NCBI RefSeq assembly: GCF_018812025.1
Contig: NC_063062.1
Location: 36,039,228-36,103,227 of the forward strand
Direction: 5' to 3'
DNA: 64,000 bases
Origin: Megalobrama amblycephala
Taxonomy: Eukaryota > Chordata > Actinopteri > Cypriniformes > Xenocyprididae
In this document: positions 56,541-64,000 of the stretch, piece by piece
Numbering within the stretch: position 1 is the first letter of the stretch
Layout of the letters: each line of letters begins with the position of its first letter
Notes under the pieces: generated by a model
Told to the model about the DNA's origin: nothing
The model's database searches: none
Seen by the model: the letters and a program-made list of their open reading frames with translations, nothing else
Made by a program: the position numbers and the translations under genes

Positions 56541-57994
56541 TTAGGCCTCAATGAATCCACAGTCCTGTAGAACTTTAGAAACAGCAGGTATAAGATCTTT
56601 GGCATAGTCCCACAGATGATCATCTCTTATAAGGTTTGCGTTTGGGGTGATATCAATGTATTTCGAGTGGTACATGCGAGCAATGGAGTTGCTCACCCTT
56701 ATTGTGGTGGATCCAGGATTCACAGTTTCCAGCAGGCCATGTACAGTAGCCTTCAGAGTTAGCCGAGGACTTACTATAACCTTGAAATTGTTGAAAGCTG
56801 TGGGGTCATTGGGTATTCGCTCTATATAATTTAAAATATTCCATCCCGGTACATTTTTCCATTTGTCTTGCTCGTAATCCGTATAAGCTTTTGCAGTGAA
56901 AGGGAAAGCATTAGTCTCAAACTCAAAGCCCACAGTAGTGCCGTACATCTTCTCAAGCTCAGGCAACAGCTCCGGCCAGGTTTTCACCTTGAGAGGCAGA
57001 ATGAGCTCATCTAGGTCTTGTAGAGCCACATAGTGACTTTGGTACATGTAACGATAAATACAGTCATTAAGTGCAGGAATTTGCCCATAGTAATGCAGTT
57101 CACCTGAAGATAAATCTTTCCTCCAGCCACTAGACACTTCGATGTGATTTTTAATGGTCCATGGGATGATCTCCACAAAACCTCTTTTCACATAGTAGTC
57201 CAGAACCTTCTGTGTGTCTGAATCACAGTTGGTTTTATATATCGCCACCCTTTGAGCACCAAGCAGTCTGAACATCTCCATTGACTCGACTAAATTCAAC
57301 ACATTCTTGTAGTCATACATGACAGAGATGCAGATTGTAAATTGATATGGGAAGACTGCTGGAACATCTCTGTTTCTAACAGGTAGGAAGGATGTTATGC
57401 TCTCCGAGATCTCTCTGGCTGTTATTGCAACATGCGTTGGTATCGAACACGGGCTATTGATGTGACACGTGATGGTAGCAGTGCCGTACTCAAAACCAAA
57501 GTGGTCAGAATGAATTGTGTATTCTGCTGGTGAGGTCACGTTCCTCCCATCACAGCACATCACACAGCTGTATTTCACCTGCTCTTCACGGAGAACAATG
57601 GCAATTGTCTTTATCTGTTTCTCTCCAAAGCGATAATCCATATAAGAGCCAGTCACATATGTGTGAAGGTTCCCGACTTTAATCACAGGACCGTCCTTCA
57701 CTTGAACACCACACGCCTTTGGAGCTGGAGGACTGGTTGGTAAATGTGTGCTTGGAGGAGGATTTGTCAGGTCAGAGCCTTTACTCTGGTAGTTTTTTAT
57801 GATAGGTTTGGCATTATGTGCTTTAAGTTTGGCATTATATGTTTTAGAGTCATCTTGCACATAAATGAAGATGATAAAGAAAAACACAAATAAAATGGCA
57901 CAAAAATAAAAGATCTTCAGTCCACAGATCCTCTTGTTAAAAGCGTTTGCTTCTGATTCACTCTTCAGTTGGTCATATTTCACATCACATTTCC
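56541..57994 (-). CDS. GT92 family glycosyltransferase, 3' coding exon (copy B)
   Basis: Paralogue of the gene at 20213, same predicted role and topology: one membrane segment (LKIFYFCAILFVFFFIIFIY), a stem about 11 residues shorter than in copy A (the SVQTPHVDHT-type insert is absent), then the luminal GT92 domain. The central part is almost identical to copy A. The D-x-D box differs: LQDLDELILP here against LHDIDELILP, so the His before the first Asp is Gln, while both Asp are kept. The C-terminal 20 residues are identical in both. It starts at the acceptor CCCTAG (57995), phase 1. The open frame runs on to 58115 only because an extra T in the polypyrimidine tract keeps it open; that part is more likely intron. 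It looks intact, with unknown upstream exons. Confidence 0.92.
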
Positions 57995-58413
57995 CTAGGG
58001 AAAAGAAAGAAAAAACACATTTTAAGGTTGTCTCTAATAAAGCTTTTGACTTTAATGAACAAATGCACTTGTGATTGGGATGTGACCTCTGGTCTCCTGC
58101 GCATCCACAACACAAAAAGTCAGACTCAAAAAAAAAAAAAAATTGCAGCTTGTTTTACTTTTATAAAATGAGCTGAAGCAACATAATTGGTGAACATTTT
58201 GTCACAATTTAATTTAATTGAGTTCAATCTACTTTCATAAGTAACTTGGTCCATTTGTGTTGTGACTTTATGAATATTGTTTCTTGCATTAACTAAAACC
58301 GAGCAGTGAATTAGCATAGAACTGAACTGGGAGAGTAAAATGTTGAAATTGGGTGTTATTGTATGCATTGTTGAGAGAAGAGAAAGACCTGTTAGTGTTT
58401 TATTGTTCAGTTA
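57995..58413 (-). other. Intron or upstream sequence of GT92 copy B
   Basis: Homologous to 21694-22012 up to about 58350; no convincing upstream exon or promoter. A poly-A run lies at 58128-58142. The Tc1 element starts at 58414. Confidence 0.6.
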
Positions 58414-60044
<1,631 letters not shown>

Positions 60045-60046
60045 TA

Positions 60047-60307
60047 TGTATTTTATCTTGACATTTAAGCCTTGTGTTATGTTGCGGGTCAATTTGACCC
60101 ATTTTGATTTTTGAGTTGACTTAAATGCCGGTTAAACTTTGTTTTGTTTTTTTTCTTGAAATTTTGTGACTTTTTCTCATTTAGGGTCATAAACATGCAT
60201 GCAAATTTTCAACACTCAAATGTGTTTTGACATATACACACAAAATTACTGTAACATAAGTGATGTTTGCAGGTCAATTTGAGCAACTGTACAGACCCAA
60301 AATAATA

Positions 60308-60351
<44 letters not shown>

Positions 60352-61016
60352 TTATGTTTGTTTTTAACTACCCTTGAAGGTATATCCCACTTATTCCCAC
60401 TTCAATACAGAACAATTAAATTCAATTCCCATATCAATACAGACAAATATTGTGTCAGCCAATAGGTAAAAAAATAGCTATCATTTCTTATTTCAATCTA
60501 TCTGAAATATTATCTAAGCTATGTTGTTGACTTTTTCCCATTTATGGTCATTAACATGCATGCAAAGTTTCAACATTCTGATGTGTTGTGAAATGTGCAT
60601 ACATAAATTGTATACGTTATTACTGTTCATGGGACAATTTGACCCATATAGACAGCCATTTAAAAGCAGCTAGACCCAAAACACTCCTGTGTTGTATGTC
60701 ACAGCTCTTAAACTCTAGTCCAGAAGTGCCAGTGTCTTACTGAGTTTAACAACTATTTATTTTCAGTTTGTGAAAATATAAAAGTTATTTTACCTGTTAA
60801 TTGTCTGTCCCACTTTTTGAGCATAGATATGAAAATGACTTTTCCAACATAAATTGTTAAAAATCTTGAATACTTCAGAGCACAGACTTAAGTTTGGTAT
60901 TTTTTTTAAAGGAGAAACGTAACAGATTATCGTAGACGTTAAAAAAAAAAAAAAAAAAAAAGTTGTAAAAGTAAAGTTTTAAAAAAGTTATAGAAGTTTA
61001 ATTTATGAAAATTTTA

Positions 61017-61098
<82 letters not shown>

Positions 61099-61475
61099 CA
61101 AAACATGTTCAACTCTAAAACTTCAAGAACATCAAAGCTAAATATCTGAACTATTACTGTGCCAAATTTTATTCGGCTACTGTCCCTTTAAGACCTGACG
61201 AACGCACGGACACATCCTTCCTGAATTTTACATTCATACTCACCAAGATGGGCATTTTGATATTGTTTCTGAGTGTATTTGACCATTAATAAACCGCGAA
61301 AAGGAGGTTATTTTGGCAGTTGTATGTCAAACGCGGCTTTATAATGTTTCTGTGCTTCGTGTGAATGAGTGAATGAATCGCAATTAGAATGAATCGCGAT
61401 TAGAAATTCGATTTATTGTGCAGCCCTAGCACTGTCTCTGTACAACTTAAAAAATTATAAATACAGTATATTGTA
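60047..61475. other. Repeat-rich stretch without a gene
   Basis: Contains GGGTCAATTTGACCC-type palindromes (60086-60102 and relatives), a (TA)n tract at 60312-60349, poly-A at 60941-60961, a long (TA)n tract and a hAT-like right end at about 61170-61428 (GTGCAGCCCTAG) related to the element at 53215. No coding sequence recognised. Confidence 0.6.
61019..61096. repeat. (TA)n microsatellite
   Basis: About 39 TA units. Confidence 0.96.
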
Positions 61476-63061
61476 CATACCCGATTCCAAAAAAAGTTGG
61501 GACACTGTACAAATTGTGAATAATAAGGAATGCAATAATTTACAAATCTCATAAACTTATATTTTATTCACAATAGAATATAGATAGCATATCAAATGTT
61601 GAAAGTGAGACATTTTGAAATGTCATGCCAAATATTGGCTCATTTTTGATTTCATGAGAGCTACACATTCCAAAAAAGTTGGGACAGGTAGTCATAAGAG
61701 GCCGGAAAAGTTAAATGTACATTTAAGGAACAGCTGGAGGAACAATTTGCAACTTATTAGATCAATTGGCAACATGGGTATAAAAAGAGCCTCTCAGAGT
61801 GGCAGTGTCTCTCAGAAGTCAAGATGGGGATCACCAATTCCCCCAATGCTGCAGCGAAAAATAGTGGAGCAATATCAGAAAGGAGTTTCTCAGAGAAAAA
61901 TTGCAAAGAGTTTGAAGTTATCATCATCTACAGTGCATAATATCATCCAAAGATTCAGAAAATGTGGAACAATCTCTGTGCGTAACGGTCAAGGCTGGAA
62001 AACCATACTGGATGCTCGTGATCTTCGGGCCCTTAGACGGCACTGCATCACATACAGGGATGCTACTGTAATGGAAATCACAACATGGGCTCATGAATAC
62101 TTCCAGAAAACCTTGTCGGTGAACACAATCCACCGTGCCATTCGCCGTTGCCGGCTAAAACTCTATAGGTCAAAAAAGAAGCCATATTTAAACATGATCC
62201 AGAAGCACAGGCATTTTCTCTGGGCCAAGGCTCATTTAAAATGGATTGTGGCAAAGTGAAAAACTGTTCTGTGGTCAGACGAATCAAAATTTGAAGTTCT
62301 TTGTGGAAAACTGGGACGCCATATCATCCGGACTAAAGAGGACAAGGACAACCCAAGTTGTTATCAGCGCTCAATTCAGAAGCCTGCATCTCTGATGGTA
62401 TAGGGTTGCATGAGTGCGTGTGGCATGGGCAGCTTACACATCTGGAAAGGCATCATCAATGCTGAAATGTATCTCCAAGTTCTAGAACAACATATGCTCT
62501 CATCCAGACAGCACGTCTTTCAGGGAAGACCTTGCATTTTCCAACATGACAATGCCAGACCACATACTGCATCAATTACAACATCATGGCTGCGTAGAAG
62601 AAGGATCCGGGTACTGAAATGGCCAGCCTGCAGTCCAGATCTTTCACCCATAGAAAACATTTAGCGCATCATAAAGAGGAAGATGCGACAAAGAAGACCT
62701 AAGACAGTTGAGCAACTAGAAGCCTGTATTAGACAAGAATGGGACAACATTCCTATTCCTAAACTTGAGCAACTTGTCACCTCAGTCCCCAGACATTTGC
62801 AGACCGTTAGAAAAAGAAGAGGGGATGCCACACAGTGGTAAACATGGCCTTGTCCCAACTTTTTTGAGATGTGTTGATGCTATGAAATTTAAAATCAACT
62901 TATTTTTCCCTTAAAATGATACATTTTCTGAGTTTAAACATTTGATATGTCATCTATGTTGTATTCTTAATGAAATATTTAAATTTGAAACTTCCACATC
63001 ATTGCATTCTGTTTTTATTCACAATTTGTACAGTGTCCCAACTTTTTTGGAATCGGTTTTG
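61476..63061 (+). mobile_element. Tc1/mariner element, TA-flanked
   Basis: CCGATTCCAAAAAAAGTTGG near the left end and its complement near the right, with about 150-base terminal inverted repeats; TA at 61474-61475 and 63062-63063. It sits just upstream of the IS630-like DDE exon. Confidence 0.93.
61615..62841 (+). pseudogene. Tc1 transposase with three Trp-to-stop changes
   Basis: A single frame of 409 codons carries the whole transposase: helix-turn-helix (RKIVEQYQKGVSQRKIAKSL; SSSTVHNIIQRFRKCGT), the first Asp in LWSDESKFEVL, the second in FQHDNARPHTA and the Glu in SPIENI, ending at GDATQW. It is interrupted only by TGA (62257-62259), TAG (62401-62403) and TAG (62662-62664), each where the family has Trp (VAKWKT, MVWGC, ENIWR). 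All three need one G-to-A change. Otherwise the copy looks young and undamaged. Confidence 0.93.
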
Positions 63062-63074
63062 TATTTCTACACAG

Positions 63075-63727
63075 ACAATATTTGACTTGGAATCCTTGGA
63101 CAGAGCCCATGACTTCATCTTGGTCGATGAAGCAGGCTTTAGTCTAACAAAGAGAAGACGGAGAGGCCAAAACATGATTGGACAGTGGGCCATTGTTGAA
63201 GTCCCTGGTCAACCAGGCAATGTCACAACCTGTGCTGCTATCAGCAACCATGGTGTTCTACATTACCATGTTACACTCGGGCCATATAACACCCAGCACC
63301 TTCTAAGATTTATTGCCAATCTAAGAGATATTTTATTTGAGCAGCAGGTTAAAGAGCTAAATGAGAATCCTATTCCCACCTACAGTATGTGATAGTGTGG
63401 GACAATGTGAGTTTCCACCGAGCTGCTCAAGTAAGGGTATGGTTTAACATCAATGGGCAGTTTATGAACTTGTACCTCCCACCATACTCGCCTGTCCTGA
63501 ATCCGATTGAGGAGTTTTTCTCCTCTTGGAGATGGAAAGTATATGATAGACAACCCTACACCAGAGTAAATCGGCTGCAAGCCATGGATTTAGCCTGTGG
63601 TGATATAGGTGAGGAATCATGTCAGGGCTGGATACGGCACACAAGAGGCTTCTTCCACCGTTGCCTCAGGAGGGACAATATTGCTTGTGATGTCGTAACA
63701 GCCCAAAGACAAGAAGAAGCACACTGA
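63075..63727 (+). pseudogene. IS630/Tc1-like transposase, DDE exon
   Basis: DDE_3-type catalytic domain: FILVDEAGFSLTKRRRRG (first Asp), IVWDNVSFHRAAQV (second Asp) and LYLPPYSPVLNPIEEFFSSW (Glu), then CQGWIRHTRGFFHRCLRR and a stop at 63727. A good acceptor (TTTCTACACAG) sits right before ACAATATTTGACTTGG, so this was an internal or last exon. A 2-nucleotide excess at about 63385 shifts the frame between the two halves, making it a pseudogene. The Tc1 element inserted in the preceding intron-like DNA. It belongs to the same type as the helix-turn-helix remnant at 36235. Confidence 0.85.
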
Positions 63728-64000
63728 TCACGTTTACTCCTTTGATTTTTGTCCCTTTTAGTATTGTATACTGTAGTACAGTGCATTGTAGGCTGTATAC
63801 TGTACAATGAACAAATTGTGTGGCCCTGAACATTGTGTTTGGAGAAATGTGTCAAGTCAACTGAGAAAAACTATAATTGTAAAGCTGTGGGTTGTAAATA
63901 GTTATTTCAAAAGTAGAAAAAATATATGCTATAATAACATTCTAAGTTCTAGAGTTTCTAGAGTTTCTAAGCTACTTTAGTGACAAATCACAGGACAGCG
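63728..64000. other. 3' flank of the DDE pseudogene
   Basis: No gene. AT-rich, with short GTATACTGTA repeats near 63764-63803 and ACTGAGAAAAACTATAAT at 63859, which resembles the terminal style of the IS630-like element. Confidence 0.5.

Larger units (their letters stand above)
28816..58350. repeat. Segmental duplication, copy B
   Basis: This is the second copy of the unit at 1-22012. It is longer (about 29.5 kb against 22 kb) because it gained or kept more mobile DNA: the 29330-31653 block, a V-SINE-like element, three TTAA-flanked elements, a Tc1 element, an LTR-like element and a hAT. It lacks the 5640-12115 interval of copy A and the DIRS element. Similarity stops at about 58350, where A and B diverge upstream of the GT92 gene. 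Confidence 0.88.

Noticed and set aside
57995..58115. N-terminal extension of GT92 copy B (starts MCCGCAGDQRSH)
   Set aside because: It reads through a strong acceptor; copy A has a stop just upstream of the acceptor, and an extra T in the polypyrimidine tract explains the open frame in B.

Overview
The window looks like a teleost genome, most likely a cyprinid. It is AT-rich, packed with nested transposable elements of the kinds typical of carps and zebrafish (Tc1/mariner, TTAA-flanked foldback MITEs, piggyBac-like, hAT, PIF/Harbinger-like, Ty3/Gypsy, BEL/Pao, DIRS, V-SINE-like), and rich in microsatellites. The organism call is inference from repeat content. The only credible host genes are two paralogous glycosyltransferase family 92 (GT92) genes on the minus strand, each seen as one long 3' coding exon (20213-21693 and 56541-57994).

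The main architecture is an old tandem segmental duplication. Copy A (about 1-22012) and copy B (about 28816-58350) run in the same order and orientation, each ending in a GT92 gene. Collinear blocks (A/B) are 1-526/28816-29328, 527-930/31655-32045, 4010-5213/33305-34524, 5214-5638/35077-35493, 12125-12613/35500-35995, 14870-15218/35996-36348, 15219-15900/39345-40020, 16665-17713/41175-42208, 17812-18590/43978-44759, 18591-19030/46324-46790, 19045-19150/47755-48545 (interrupted) and 20064-22012/56391-58350. Everything between the blocks is later insertion or deletion. Each copy can therefore act as a pre-insertion control for the other.

Copy A holds a minus-strand chromodomain Gypsy (5740-10030), a large TTAA-flanked foldback element with a nested LTR-like insertion (10140-12379), an internally deleted DIRS element with complete termini (12614-14869), the 3' half of a second Gypsy, and BEL/Pao pol debris. 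Copy B holds the 5' and middle part of that second Gypsy (37441-40020), more of the BEL/Pao pol including its reverse transcriptase, a MITE with a nested Tc1 element, a piggyBac-like element (44760-46319), two further TTAA-flanked MITEs (34525-35072 and 47826-48492), an LTR-like element (50040-53137) and a hAT element with an 8-bp target duplication (53215-55578). Between the copies (22012-28815) lies a second decayed DIRS element with a PIF/Harbinger-like element and a MITE nested in it. The right end (58350-64000) has two Tc1 elements and an IS630/Tc1-like DDE pseudogene.

No tRNA, rRNA, CRISPR array or bacterial-type gene was seen. No gene cluster acts as a pathway. The biology is a duplicated Golgi-type glycosyltransferase gene in a transposon-dense neighbourhood, with twin copies that date and order the insertions.
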